Shown: positions 22,635 to 34,384, counted from the first letter of the stretch. The stretch is DNA of 64,000 bases from Hibiscus mutabilis (GCA_019671005.1 CM033719.1:21502750-21566749); one strand, 5' to 3'. Notes: generated by a model not told the origin, from the letters alone. Made by a program: numbers and translations.

Positions 22635-23607
22635 TGGGGCTGCTAATATAGAATCCTTTCACGAATCTCCTGTAATAGCCAGCTAGACCAAGGAAGCTTC
22701 TTACTTCTCCAATATTTTTCGGTAATCTCCAGTCTAAGATAGCTTGGATTTTCTTCAGATCCACTTGGATATACGAAACTGATACAATATGCTCGAGGAA
22801 GGCTACTTTGGTGAGCCAAAACTCACACTTGGAGAATTTAGCAAATAATTGCTTCTCCCAAAGGGTTTACAACACAATATGAAGGTGGTCACGATGCTCT
22901 ATAGCATTCTTGGAATAGATCACTATGTCATCAATGAACACCACCATAAATTTATCTAGGTAGGGTCTAAAAACCTAGTTCATCAAATCCATAAAGGTTG
23001 CCAGTGTATTGGTTAGCCCAAATGGCATCACCAAGAATTCATAATACCCATACCTAGTACGAAATACAGTTTTAGATATATCGTATTCTTTAACTCTCAT
23101 TTGATAATATCCTGATCTTAGATTGATCTTGGAAAACACTGCAGCATCCTTAAGCTGATCGAACATGTCATCAATTTTTGGCAGTGGATACTTGTTTTTG
23201 ATGGTCACTTTGTTCAATTGTCGGTAGTCGATACATAGCTGAATAGATCCGTCCTTCTTCTTCACAAAGAGGACAGGATCTCCCCAAGGTGAGGAACTCG
23301 GTCGAATAAAACCTTTATCAAGAAGAACTTGAATTTGAGCCTTCAACTCTTTAAGCTCTACAGCAGCCATACAATAGGGTGCAATAGAGACGGGGGCTGT
23401 TCCAGGTTGCACTTTGATGCCAAATTCCACCTCACGGGTTGGGGGTAAACCCGAAAGTTCATTAGGGAAGACATCAGGGAATTCACATGCGGTGTCAATA
23501 TTGAGCAGCTGAGGTTCATCCTTAGTTTCCAAGGTCAATACATACAAAGACGGGTTTCTAGAATTCATCAGGGTGACACTTTCTTTGCCAAGGCCTCGGA
23601 GATACAA
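22635..23607 (-). pseudogene. T1 reverse transcriptase
   Basis: Frame 23607-22975 covers the spacer (FPDVFPNELSGLPPTREVEF) and the RT fingers and palm: CIDYRQLNKVTIKNKYPLPK, FSKINLRSGYYQM and MPFGLTNTLATFMDLMN. A TAG then interrupts, and the next residues in frame give VVFIDDIVIYS, the catalytic DD box, intact. The remaining thumb (KCEFWLTKVAF, FLGLAGYYRRFVKGF) can be read to about 22640. The enzyme copies element RNA into DNA. Only a few lesions are visible, consistent with a younger insertion than T3. Confidence 0.92.
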
Positions 23608-23729
23608 CTTCTTTTTAGAGCAATCTACCTAGGCCTGATGTTCACTGAGCCAATCTAGTCCCAGTATAACATCGAATTCATGAATCGGTACAGCCAACAG
23701 GTTGGCTGGAAAAGGAATCCCTTGGATCA

Positions 23730-23969
23730 TTAAGGGACATTTTTATATACCAAACTTACGGTGACATAGTCACCCAAAAGATTGGTTACGGAGATCTTAG
23801 ATGCTACGGGTTCAAAAGATATTTTATATTTCTTTGCCAGGATCGAACTAATGAAAGAATGTGTGGAGCCAAGATCAATCAGTGCATAAATAGAATGTGA
23901 ATACAACTTAAGGGTACCTGCGATGATGTTAAGATCATCCTCCTCCTCACAGCTCCTCACATCGTACAT
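23730..23969 (-). pseudogene. T1 aspartic protease
   Basis: Frame of 79 codons with VIAG-like NIIAGTLKLYSHSIYALIDL and the active-site block IDLGSTHSFIS. The family norm is IDSGSTHS or IDPGSTHS, so the residue after the catalytic Asp is changed to Leu. The acidic start (CEEEDDLN) is the usual Gag-protease junction of Tekay. It ends at a stop (23730) before the flap and second half, which are scrambled between 23608 and 23729. Confidence 0.85.
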
Positions 23970-25216
23970 CTGGGCAGTGGCATTGGAATCTTATCTGTTT
24001 GATGCTTTAACTGAGCCATTGGGTCATCTCGCAGCTCCCGATGAACCTTGACTCGATTCTTTTCCTCGGTAAGACTGAGCCAGTGATGCTATAGTAGCTG
24101 GTGTGGCAATAGGTTTACTGGTATTCAATGGACAGTCTTGGATAAAATGGCCCTGCTCACCAAAGAAATAGCAAGCTCCAGACTACTTGCGACATTGCCT
24201 CGTAGGATGCTTGTTCTGACAATAATTGCATATCGGATACTGTACAGTTCATCCCGAACATCTAGTACTCTCAACTGAAACGGCCTTGGCAAACGATTGA
24301 GTCATCGTCTGCGACTTAGTAATATTTTCGGATCGAGAAAGTTAAGGATAAACATTTTGCTTCGGTCCTCGATATTTTCCTTTCTTATTAGCCTTCGGAG
24401 GACGAGAATCATCATATTGCCTCTTTTTAGATTTGCTAGATCCTCCAAACCTTTGGGCTTTCTAGGTAGCTTTGACCTGATTCTCCAAGTCCTAAAAATT
24501 TGTAATGCCCAATGTCGTGAACATAAGGCGCAACTAATCACTGAGTCCGGCAATAAACATTCTGCACTTGTCTTCTTTCTTCTTGATGAATTCAGCTCCA
24601 TATCGGAAGTACTTGTAGAAGTCATGAATGTACTACTCCACAGGCCGTCCACCTTGCTTAAGATGGAGGAAGGTGTTGCGCCCATCTGGAGATTCTATTC
24701 ACTGATGTATCTATTATGAAATTATCAAAGAAAGAACTCCCAATTAAGAGCTTCTTCCGGTGCCAAGAGAGTAGTAGTCTCCCACCACTGAAGTGCCTCG
24801 TCAGCCAGTAATGTGAGTGCTCATTCCAGCTTGTGTTCATCCGAACACTGAAGTTGTTTGTTTATAATTTGCAGTATGCTATCCAACCAGTATTCAGCAA
24901 CTTCAGGATTGTCATTATCCTGACCGGTAAAAGTGTAAGCCTGTAGCTGAGATAGCTTGTCAATGGGGTCTCGCACGTACTGGACAGCCGGTGCAACGGG
25001 TTGCACAACCTACTCAGCTTTCATTCATGTCATAAATTGCTTGAACAAGTCAGTTATGTATCGATAACATTCAATCAGAGCAGCCATTGCCTCTGGCTCA
25101 GGGTTTTGCGCCGGAGGATTCTATTGCGGTGGAGGATCTCCACCCCTAATCTCCTCACCATGGGTAGAAGAGCCGGTGGCATACTCATCTACGCGAGCTT
25201 CATTAAAGTCAAACAT
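23970..25216 (-). pseudogene. T1 gag
   Basis: The likely ATG is at 25216-25214, 115 nt inside the primer site, opening MFDFNEARVDEY. Recognisable Gag core: RDPIDKLSQLQAYTFTGQ, NPEVAEYWLDSILQII and CSDEHKLE (frame 25006-24821), then DEALQWWETT after a stop. The 3' part holds a zinc knuckle near 24190-24140 reading CYFFGEQGHFIQDC, in which the second Cys of CX2CX4HX4C is replaced by Phe. Several stops cut the middle. Opposite-strand frames here (24297-24719, 25001-25222) are shadows. Confidence 0.88.
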
Positions 25217-25330
25217 CTATAAGAAAAAGATCAGATTAGCCGGCAAGTCACAAAATACAATAATAACTCCTAGATGGCATATTAACAATACAATAGACAA
25301 TAATTTAGTCCTACAATTGACTAAACTCTA

Positions 25331-25342
25331 GCTCTGATACCA
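25331..25342 (-). promoter_or_regulatory. T1 primer binding site (tRNA-iMet)
   Basis: The minus strand reads TGGTATCAGAGC, complementary to the 3' end of plant initiator tRNA-Met, four bases inside the 5' LTR edge. This fixes the element's orientation. Confidence 0.95.
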
Positions 25343-25346
25343 CAAA

Positions 25347-28259
25347 TGTAATACCCCTTTCCCAACTTGGTAGAGAATCGTGTCAGAAGGCGTTATCGGA
25401 GAACAATACAGTGATTGGTGCGACAATTATCAAACAATATCCGTGAGTTTAATGCTATCAAGCTTAGCAAACAATACAAACGAATTTAGTTAACCCGATA
25501 TGAGTTATGATTATCCAATTAGGACCAATTTTAAACATTACAAGTTTTAGGGGCTAATATGTAATTCTAATAAATTAGAGGTCCATTTCAGAAATCAAGC
25601 ATACTACAATGAAATTCGGTCAATAAATAGTGTCTTTGAATTTTCATACCAATAAGAGTTTATTTACTCATTCGATTATTCCATATAATTTCTAGTGACT
25701 ATATTATAGGTTTCCAAAATTAATAACTAACTTACCTGTAACCGTACTGATACTCGAGAGGCTGTATCGGTACGCCTATGCCTAGACCGTTAAATTCGTT
25801 ACAAAACAATGAACCCTTTATCGAAATGATGACCATCCGTACCGATACGCAATACAGTTAAAGATCCTTAGAAATTCAAATAGCAGGGTTCGTATCAGTA
25901 TGGCTAAGGAACCGTATCGGTACGGGTTGACCAGGGTTGACTGTTTTGATACACCCTAAGGACCGTACCGATGTAATTATTTTCCCAGATTCCAGTTTTG
26001 ACTTTCTATATCGATACGCCCTTTGACGTACTGATACGCTAAGTTGACCGTAGTTGACTATGACCAAATATGCATATCTGTATCGATACGTAATCACCCG
26101 TATCGATATGCCCTGCACTAAAATGACAAATTTGCTCTGTCTTTAATCCAATTTAACCTACCAAACGAAGTCCAAATGCAATGAAATTTTACCAACAAGT
26201 TATTAATAAACATTTCTATTTGCATGCAAAATCTCATAGCCATTTGAATCCATTTGCTACAATTTCACCTTTTTAGCCACTTATAGCAACTTTTACCAAC
26301 TTTAGCAATTCTAAAAGTCATTTTTTGCCATATTAAGCATTCTTATAGCATGCATAGCATACACACGACTAAATACTTATAAGTGACTATTACAATAACT
26401 ATGCTACCATTCTAGGAGTATGTAAAGGAAGTATACATTACTTTAACCCTTGTAAAACTTGCCAAAATCCTCGATAGGGTTGTGCGATCTCTCGACAACT
26501 TTGCTTAATCTAAAAATGTATGAAGATGAAATGCATTATGCATAATTTGCCTAGTGAGGTAGTCATAAGCAATGTCGAAAATCAATATGCACTCATTTTC
26601 ATGCTTTATCAATAGTCCAATGGCAATATAACAATGTTCAATATCAATGTAACATTAATCAATAACTACATGCCAATGTTCAATATCAATAATTCATTTA
26701 GTTCATTTATAACCCTTGGATTGATGAAGATAGTGGATACGTGGATTCCTATGCCTCGCCAAAAATCAATAATGGTCTAGTCCCTCCGCTTCGCCAGTTG
26801 ACCAACACAACATCTCTATGCCTCGCCAATATAAAAGCCGTAGCCCAAGGACCGTAGCCCAGCTGTACCAATGAGCTCATGAATCCTATGGCATGCCAAT
26901 TTTATCCAATGTCCACTCGAATCCAAGGTCTGGTGATTTAGGCCAATATCCATTACATTAACAATATCAATAGTTTCAATGATTCGATAGCAATAAGTTG
27001 ACCCTTAGGTCCATTTCAATGATTTGGTGAGTCCAATAACAATATCAATAGCAATTTTTCAGTAATCGATGTCCAATGATCAAAGACAAAAACAATGATC
27101 TTTCCCAATGCTATGCCAATACTCAATATTCAATGTTTCAATGACAATGTTCGATGTTCAATGATTCAATGACAATATTCAATATTCAATGATCGATGTT
27201 TCAATAACTCAATAAGGAAGCTTACCAAAGCTTGCCATTACACCCTCCAAAGGGTTTGATGCAATAACCTAACTATCAATGTTAGAAATAGTATATCCAA
27301 TGGAAATGAAACCGAGAAAGGCAGCTAGCCTAATCCCAAGACTCCGACTATGCTTACCTCAAATTCAAAGCTTTCAAGGATCTCAGAGAATGATTCCTTT
27401 GTTCCTATCCTTCGATGGAGATGATAGAACTTCCTCCAATACTTGAGCTAAGCAAAAGATTAGGGAATTTGTTATAGACAACACTAATTCCATGGAATTA
27501 AACTTATAACACACGGCCTCAACTTTAACTTCCAAGACTAAATCTTGAAATTAAACTTCAAATACCCATAGAATCCATAAGTTGCTTGAGGGGTTTAACT
27601 CACCAATCCAAGAGCATTAATTTGATGTTTTGAAATCAAAGAAACTCCAAGGATTGAAGTGAGGTGCTTGCTTGAGCTTAGGGAAGAAGATGACAATGGT
27701 GGTGCTAGCTTAATTAGCTTAGTGAAAGTTGGAGAAAGATGAGAGAAAGTTTGGTTAATAGTCTCGGTTTGCTACCCAAATGATTCTCATCCTTTTTACC
27801 CTTTTTAAAACCTATCAACCATGCATTATCTTCCTTATTCTTAATTGATTCCCAAGCCTCCAATAGGAAGTTTTCCTAGCTTAGGAGGAAACCTTAAAAT
27901 GAATTTAAAAATTCCAATTTGCTTATCTCTTATTTATCATCCATGATTATGTCATATTCTACGAATAGAGCCAATCAAGGTGGTGACTCACACCTCAAAT
28001 TGGTCAAATTACGATGATGGTCCCTTAACTTTCCAAAGTTTGCACTTTTACCCCTAAACTTTCAATTTTCACAATTTAGTCACTAAAAGACTTTCAATTC
28101 TTCCAAAAAGGTCCAAGATCAATAATTAAGCTCGATTGAAATTCATTTCATTACAATTGAGTACAATAAAGGAGTCAAAACATTGATTGGATCAGTCTAA
28201 TACAAAATTTTCAATCACCGGAACCTAATTCCAACTAGACCAATTTTCGGGGTGTTACA
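25347..28259 (-). repeat. T1 5' LTR
   Basis: It begins (plus coordinates) TGTAATACCCCTTTCCC and ends GGGGTGTTACA. It contains the full GTATCGATAC motif cluster (25738-26118) and a CAAT-rich tract (26580-27220). No gene lies inside; frames such as 25876-26118 translate the motif cluster. Confidence 0.95.
25738..26118. repeat. GTATCGATAC motif cluster in T1 5' LTR
   Basis: About a dozen copies of GTA(T/C)CGATAC or half-sites in 380 bp, for example an exact palindrome at 26080-26089. The spacing is irregular (roughly 20-60 bp) and the sequence between copies is not repeated. Similar clusters lie at about 1770-2060, 36560-36780, 45940-46160, 59050-59340, 61310-61430 and 63320-63610. Confidence 0.85.
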
Positions 28260-28730
28260 AGGAAAATGAAAAGAGCTTCAGCCTTATTGTCTCTTCAGTC
28301 ACACCAGGCTGGTCAAATAGTTAGCAAACCTCCATAAATTGCTTCAATGTTGTATTGCGTATCCATTAGGTGATCCATCAAATTGACTTACATTCATTAG
28401 CAATTGAATCATTACTATTTTAAGCTCAAAGTTAGCCATATTTACCTTTGGACAAATCAGTCTTGGCATCAAATCATCTATGGTTGGTGCTAGGTGTTCT
28501 TTGATAGATCGTTCTTTAGGTATATGGGCAGCAATAGTAGGAGTGGGCGGTATAACTGTAGATATTGTCGATTTCTTCTAGTTATTGGCATCATTTAAGA
28601 CACTTCCTAACTCACCATTCCTGTTATGAGCCTTTTCTTGACGTTTTCTTCTTAACTTGTACATATACCAAATGAAGTAAAATAAAAAAAAACGAAAATA
28701 AGTAAAAATCAAAACAATTAATCTCGTTGC
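28260..28730 (-). pseudogene. Athila-like gag, 5' part
   Basis: Minus strand: after a lysine-rich start (frame 28823-28578 covers part), the sequence reads APTIDDLMPRLICPKVNMANFELK, then SQFDGSPNGYA. This is the N-terminal Gag motif of Athila/Tat elements (consensus style ANNFELKP..I.M.Q....G...EDP..H). It stops where T1 inserted at 28259/28260 and continues at 17967 with LRDRVKLWLNSLPP. Several stops are present. Confidence 0.82.
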
Positions 28731-28750
28731 AATCCCCAGCAACGGTGCCA
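28731..28750 (-). promoter_or_regulatory. Primer binding site (tRNA-Asp type)
   Basis: The minus strand reads TGGCACCGTTGCTGGGGATT, which differs at two positions from the complement of the plant tRNA-Asp 3' end. It lies 6 bases inside the inverted LTR and supports an Athila/Tat-type element on the minus strand. Confidence 0.85.
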
Positions 28751-28756
28751 AAAACT

Positions 28757-30155
28757 TGTCTATGAAATATCGCATGGAAAAAGATTGAAGATTAAGCATA
28801 AATATACAAGTAAATAATGCCACGAATACGTCTTATGCGTGCAAGTATACACGGTCAACAAGTAATATAGTAGTGAGTTGAGTATCGTCTTCACAGAGAT
28901 TGTCCAAGAATTAATTGCCACAATTAATACTTGTGAAATGTAAAATAAAAGATGATGGCAATAGATTGAGGATGGAAATAGATTGAGGTAACAAATAAAG
29001 TAAGAGAACTAAAAGTAAAATAAACTAGAGTAAAGTAAATATTACGGTGATGAAATGATAACAGTCTGGCAAACAATGGGTGCAAGAATGATAACAAAGA
29101 TTTGGCAAATGATGCATGGATTTCACACTAGCTACGCCAGCTACTAATAATGTCCTACCTTGGATTTATTGCCGAGCAGATTTCAAAAATAGTATTACCT
29201 CTATCGATGGAAATAACCTAAGTTAACCACGGTAAAACCCCTATATGTCTATAGCAAAGTTTTTCATTAATTAACTTGATTAAGTTTCAATCTATACTCC
29301 TAAGGGGTAGATTCACTTCAGGTGTAAGATCATCTACTTGAATATCTTTCGTCGAAGTTTCTCTCCTTAGTACTTCGCAACTGTTCATTGCCCCTTAAGT
29401 CTGTTAAGATATTAAGGTGCAAGAAGCATACAATGCCAACTATCGTATGGTAAAAGATTTAGGAAAATTAAGTACTAGCAGATAGGAAATAATGCCAAGG
29501 CATTTAAATTATTAAAAAGTAAACATAAACCGATCATTTATCGTGAACATCCCCTAACCAATCAAGAGTTAGTTCATGGCTGGGGTAAATCGCAGCAAGT
29601 ATAAGTTAAAATCATTATTTAACACAGGAAAGAAATACAAAAGATCAACAAGAAACTAAGGAAAGGAATGAGGTCTTTCGATGCAGCCCTTCAATAGATT
29701 CCAGATGTCTCACTTAACATGTAGTATGCATCTAGTTCCCAAAACAAACTTAGGACTCTTGAAGCTAAACTCAGAATAAAATATATATATAAAAATGATG
29801 TCGGGGTAAAAAGAATGAATAAGGCAACAATGTTTTGCCAAAGGCAAGAAAAATATAGAACTTTCCTCTACTTTAGAGATAATAGTAGCTTGGGGTTTCA
29901 TGGTTTTCTCTCTCTTAGTTCTCAACCCAACAAAACTTTAGGGTATGAGCGTAATGGGTTAGCTTAGTGATGTAATCTAGATTAACATAGGCATTCATGG
30001 TTTGCTCCCTCTTATATCTCACGCCAAACAGTAAATGACACGACCCTAATTAAATGCCAACATAAAACACCCTTGGCAAATAAAGAAAAAACAAGGAAAA
30101 ATATAAATAAAAATTCTAAGTTTGGGCAGTAAAGTTGGCTAAGGGAGTTAAGTAA
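28757..30155 (-). repeat. Inverted LTR within the composite unit
   Basis: 28757 to about 29715 is the reverse complement of about 31045-31978 of the right LTR (for example TTTAAATGCCTTGGCATTAT and GATACTCAACTCACTAC). From about 29715 to 30155 the outer (U3) part is different from the right LTR and contains a TATA-like ATATAAGAG on the minus strand near 30015. So this LTR shares R/U5 but not U3 with the flanking LTRs. The outer edge near GGGAGTTAAGTA is approximate. Confidence 0.8.
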
Positions 30156-30358
30156 ACCTGATGCATATTGCCCGCTCTTTTATTACACTTCATGACTTTA
30201 GACTAGAGTTATATTGTTGCACTTGAACTTGGGCCAGAACTTGCTTGCTAGCATGTGTTGTCAATCAGGAAAATTTTGTCGAGGTACTCGTTTCATTTTT
30301 TTGCTTTCTTATTTTTAGTTGTCTTACTTGAGGAAAAGCAATGCGCTAGGTTTGGGGG
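30156..30358 (+). other. 3' internal end of the plus-strand Athila-like element with polypurine tract
   Basis: The plus-strand sequence ends TTACTTGAGGAAAAGCAATG then CTAGGTTTGGGGG directly before the TGTTAACTCC LTR. This is the expected polypurine tract region. It is all that remains of the plus-strand internal region next to the right LTR. Confidence 0.75.
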
Positions 30359-31978
30359 TGTTAACTCCTCAAAAGTACTACTTTTCATATACTTATTGCT
30401 ATGCTTTTGCTTAACTTTGAGTATACATACATGCATTTTAGTTAGTAAAATCATGCATTTACATTAAGGAGTTAGAATTTTTATTTTTCTGGAGTGAAAG
30501 GTTGTTTTGCTAGTTTTGATGGTAGGTTGGAAAAGAATGACAGGAGAATAAAGCCATAGAAGCAGAAGAGAAATGTCAAGTTGTGGTTAGCAAAGATGTA
30601 CGAGAATTGCCAAGCTCGGTTGGCAATAGATTGAAGGATGATGATGTCATCCCTAATGAAAGATGATGACATCAGCCTTAATGAAAGATGATGCCAAGCT
30701 TGGTTGGAAAAAAAAAGATGAAGAATGCCAAGCTTCGTTGGCAAAAGAATGACAACTGATAACATCAACCCTAAATTTCAAATAGAGAATAAGCGGATAA
30801 GGAGATAAGATGATAAGTTGATAACACGTTTATCCTTTAGCATAACCAATTTTCAAATTTCAAACCCCTCCAAGGGTTTCCATGCATGCCTATTTAAAGA
30901 GAGTTTGATCGATGAGCCGAGGAGGAGGAAAAAAAAGAAATGTGTTGCACTAAAAAAGATGAAGGCTTGAACTTGATAAGTGGTCTGCAACAATGGAGAA
31001 TGAGGAATCAGAGACAACAAGATCAACGGCTTGAAGATTTCATGAGACATATGGGATCTATTGAAGGGTTGCATCGAAAGACCTTCTTCCTTGCCTTAGT
31101 TCCTTTTTGATCTTTTTTATTTCTTTCCCGTGTTAAAGAATGATTTCAACTTATACTTGCTGCAATTTACCCCAGCCATGAACTAACTCTTGATTGGTTA
31201 GGGGATGTTCATGATGAACGCTCTGTTTATGTTTGGTTTTAAATAATTTAAATGCCTTGGCATTATTTTCTATCTGCTAGTACTTAATTTTCCTAAATAC
31301 TTTGCCATACGAAAGTTGGCATTGTATGCTTATTGCACCTTAATATCTTAACAGACTTAAGGGGCAACGATCAGTTGCTAGGTACTAAGAAGAGAAACTT
31401 CGACAGAAGATGTTCAAGTAGATGATCTTAAACCTGAAGTGAATCTACTCCTTAGGAGTATAGATTGAAACTTTAATTAATGAAAAACTTCGCTATAGAC
31501 ATATATGGGTTTCACTGTGGTTAACTTAGGGTATTGCCATCGATATTCTTCAAATCTGCTCGGTAATAAATCCAAGGTATGACATTATTAGTAGTTGGTG
31601 TAGCTAGTGTGAAATCTAGACATTCTTTGCCAAATCTTTGTTATCATTCTTGCACTCATTGTTTGCCAGACTGTTATCATTTCATCACCGTAATCTTCAC
31701 TTTACTCTAGTTTATTTTACTTTTAGTTCTCTTACTTTATTCGTTACCTCAATCTATTTTTATCCTCAATCTATTGCAATCATCTTTTATTTTCCAGTTC
31801 ACAAGTATTAATTGTGGCAATTAATTCCTGGACAATCCCTGTGGAGACGATACTCAACTCACTACTATATTACTCGATGATCGTGTATACTTGCATGTAA
31901 AAGACGTATTCGTGGCATTATTTACTTGTATATTTACACTGAATCCTTAATCTTTTGCCATACGATATGCCGTCAACA
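30359..31978 (+). repeat. Right LTR of the composite unit (complete)
   Basis: It runs from TGTTAACTCC to CGTCAACA, 1620 bp. It includes GATGATG repeats near 30635-30690, a TATTTAAA box at 30891-30898, and a U5 end with GGACAATCCCTGTGGAGACG, a common Athila/Tat LTR segment. Frames on the minus strand (30481-31074) are accidental. Confidence 0.9.
30891..30898 (+). promoter_or_regulatory. TATA-like box in the right LTR
   Basis: TATTTAAA after CATGCATGCC. The left LTR fragment has TATTTGAA at the same place, a decayed version. It probably marks the LTR promoter. Confidence 0.5.
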
Positions 31979-31983
31979 ATTTG

Positions 31984-32830
31984 ACATGGAGGATATGGAC
32001 TAGCTGATACGATTTTGGACATCCAAATTAAACGATTAATTGAAGGTCTTATAATAACTCAGTCACACTATGTGGACAAGATTCTTGAAAAATTTGGCAA
32101 GGATGATTCTGGTATAGCCAAAACTCTAATAGACACATACCAACATTTGTTATGCAAGGTTCATAGGTAGTCTAATGTACCTCATGAGTTGCACTAGACC
32201 GGTTTTTTCTTTAACTATGAGCAGTTTAAGCATATTCACAAGCAATTCGGGTGAAAACCACTAGAAAGCGATTGTGAGGGTACTAAGATATCTTATATAT
32301 ACTCGAAACTATGGAATAAATTATTCCAGAGATCCTGCTATTTTAGAAGGATACTCCGATGCTAGTTGGATATCTAATATTCAAGATACCAAAGGCACAA
32401 GTAGATATTTTCACTTTAAAAGGAGGAGCCGTGTCATAAAAATCCTCAAGACAAACGGTTATAACCAGATCCATAATGGAATCTGAGTTTGTAGCTCTAG
32501 ACAAGTCTGGAGAAGAAGACGAATGGCTTCAGGATTTCTTAGAGGAAATTCCTGAATGGACAAAGCTAGTGCCCACAATATGCATATATTATGATAACCA
32601 AGCAACAATTGGCTGAGCACAGACTTATGTACAATGGTAAATTGAAAAATATGCATTGCTGACATAATACCATTAGACAACTGATCTCAAATGGAGTTAT
32701 CTTGATTGATTTTGTAAAATCAAAGGATGACGTTACAAATCTGCTAACCAAAGGGTTAAATCACGATCAAGTTCAAAAAACATCTAATAGAATGGGACTA
32801 AAGCCCATGATAAGTAAAGGTGCTATGTGA
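31984..32830 (+). pseudogene. Copia reverse transcriptase end and RNase H
   Basis: It continues the copia RT after the composite insertion: FDMEDMD, a stop with a frame shift, then LADTILDIQIKRLIEGLIIT and SHYVDKILEKFGKDDS. Frame 32274-32486 (LRYLIYTRNYGINYS, GYSDASWISN, DTKGTSRY) is the start of RNase H; it goes on in another frame with TMESEFVALDKSGEEDEWL and a decayed KSKDD...LLTKGL. The order and motifs are those of Ty1/copia RNase H. Multiple shifts and stops are present. The two halves are 17.2 kb apart only because of the nested insertion. Confidence 0.88.
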
Positions 32831-33374
32831 TGGATAACCTTACCTAGATGACTGGAGATCCCAAGATCTAGGTTCAAAGGGACAACCTAATTGCATAGAC
32901 TTGTTCGGTCATTATAGGAGAACTGATCCCCAAGTCTATTCTTGTGATGTAAACAAAGATCATAGTAGAATAGGCTAAGCAAAAGCTTTTAATGACCATT
33001 GTGTGCTTCGGTGAGCCGAGCAACATAAGTCACCTATGTGAGAGTGAAGTGGGGCCGCTTCAATGAGACTACTAGGCATAGTTCTTTCAAACTCTTGTAG
33101 AACCAGGCGATGTCCACGGCCATATAGACATAACCATAAGAACTAATACTCTTGTCAGAGAGGTAGTTATGTGAAGTATATCATCGTTTACACAAACAGC
33201 TGAACAGTTTAAGGACATCACGTCTACTGGTTAGCTAGCAAAGTAAATATACTTTCACAAGATAAGGTTCAAAGGAGGAAACCTACCTATCCTATGCACC
33301 TATCGATCATAAACCTATCACCACATCGAGTCAAAATGTTTTGATAAAATCATCAATTTCATTCATGAAGTGAT
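32831..33374 (+). other. Copia 3' untranslated region
   Basis: No coding sequence between the end of RNase H and the 3' LTR. The usual purine-rich primer next to the LTR is poorly preserved (ATGAAGTGAT before TGTTG). Confidence 0.55.
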
Positions 33375-34384
33375 TGTTGTAAAAATGGGAGATATTAGTA
33401 ACTTAGACATATTTTCTATGGGTAAAGATGGAGATTCAAATAATGAATTTATTGGGTCATATTCTACTCTATGAGACCTTTAAAATGGTATCTCATATGC
33501 TCAAAATGGTTGAGTGATGAATGAGAAATTGATGCTCAAACTAATGTAGTTTGAATTGTGTAAGGAAAATAAAACCTCCTTATCCCACATTGGTAGGATA
33601 ACAAGCATGGGAAGTGTTTAAATACACCAACCCACTTGCTAGTCATTGAATGACTTTGATGGAAACTGTGCCTCACGCAGAAGGAGGTGCGAATTGAATC
33701 CATTCGGGTCGGGGCGGACCTGCACGACGTGGGCGACACGAATGTCCAGACCAGTCGGGCCCTTTGTGGACCTACGGATATTTTATCCACTTCGAATTAA
33801 TTTTTTCCTTATAAATGTCATATCTTTTTGAATATTCCATTTTAAATGGATTTTTCCTAGCTTCCTTTAAATTCGATCATTAAAAAGGTAATAGTTACAA
33901 TTCACAAAAATATTCCTGTTTTAATATGGTATTAATAGATATTTTCCAATTTAAATCGGTCAAAGGGTTAATTACCATTAATTTAGAATATTTTTTATTT
34001 TCATATTTTCCTCCTCCACTCCCCTATAAATACCATGCCATTCTTTAGTTTAAAACACATCTCGAAACCTTTTCTTCTCCTCTAGTATTTTCAATGATAG
34101 GCAAAGTCAAGAGAATAGTTCGTGATCTCTACAGTCCGTGCAACTGTTGAAGATCATCTTGTTGTTGTATCTTGAGAGACTAACAACCGACGAACTCAAG
34201 CACTTCAGAGCAGTCAAAATCTGTCTTAAGAAAATTGCATAGTTGTAGGCCTCAACACATTTCCTACAGTTTTCTATTTGAATCAAGAGTTTGTTTCTCT
34301 TTATTCTGGTTTTTGATTATTTAATATATTTAAATAATATTTATTTTCTTTTTATCGTCTCGAATTCTAACCTTTTGTACAACA
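33375..34384 (+). repeat. Copia 3' LTR
   Basis: Collinear with 10697-11710, ending TTTTGTACAACA. It is followed by AGAAA, the decayed right target duplication, and then the rest of T3's 5' LTR. Confidence 0.9.

Larger units (their letters stand above)
17968..28259 (-). mobile_element. T1: Ty3/gypsy Tekay/Del chromovirus, TSD AGGAA
   Basis: A complete minus-strand element: 5' LTR 25347-28259, tRNA-iMet primer site, gag, protease, RT, RNase H, integrase, chromodomain, polypurine tract and 3' LTR 17968-20463. The ends are TGTAATACCCC and GGGGTGTTACA. AGGAA flanks it (17963-17967, 28260-28264) and the flanking Athila gag becomes continuous when it is removed. It is the deepest insertion in the nest, hence the youngest here, and its coding regions are better preserved than T3's. 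Stops and shifts still make it inactive. The LTRs differ in length (2913 against 2496 bp) through deletions in the 3' copy. Confidence 0.95.
14782..31978 (+). mobile_element. Composite Athila-like unit, TSD ATTTG
   Basis: The left end TGTTAACTCC and right end CGTCAACA are near-inverted repeats, and ATTTG stands on both sides (14777-14781 and 31979-31983) inside the copia RT. The right LTR is complete at 1620 bp (30359-31978). The left LTR keeps only its first ~600 bp. Between them lies sequence in the opposite orientation: an inverted LTR (28757-30155), a tRNA-Asp primer site, gag and the start of pol, running toward 15.4 kb. So either one related element lies inverted within another, or a large internal inversion occurred, with loss of pol. 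T1 later inserted in the inverted gag. Confidence 0.85.
10697..34384 (+). mobile_element. Ty1/copia element, split by a nested insertion
   Basis: LTRs 10697-11710 and 33375-34384 (1014 and 1010 bp) start TGTTG and end CACA or CAACA. Flanks are GGAAT (10692-10696) and AGAAA (34385-34389). The intact T3 LTR copy near 43778 reads GGAAA, so each flank carries one later mutation of a GGAAA duplication. The domain order protease, integrase, reverse transcriptase, RNase H is diagnostic of copia. The reverse transcriptase gene is cut at 14781/31979 by a 17.2-kb composite insertion. Stops and shifts throughout show that the element is inactive. Confidence 0.9.

Noticed and set aside
24297..24719. 140-codon plus-strand frame
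   Set aside because: Antisense shadow of T1 gag; the sense strand shows Gag motifs.
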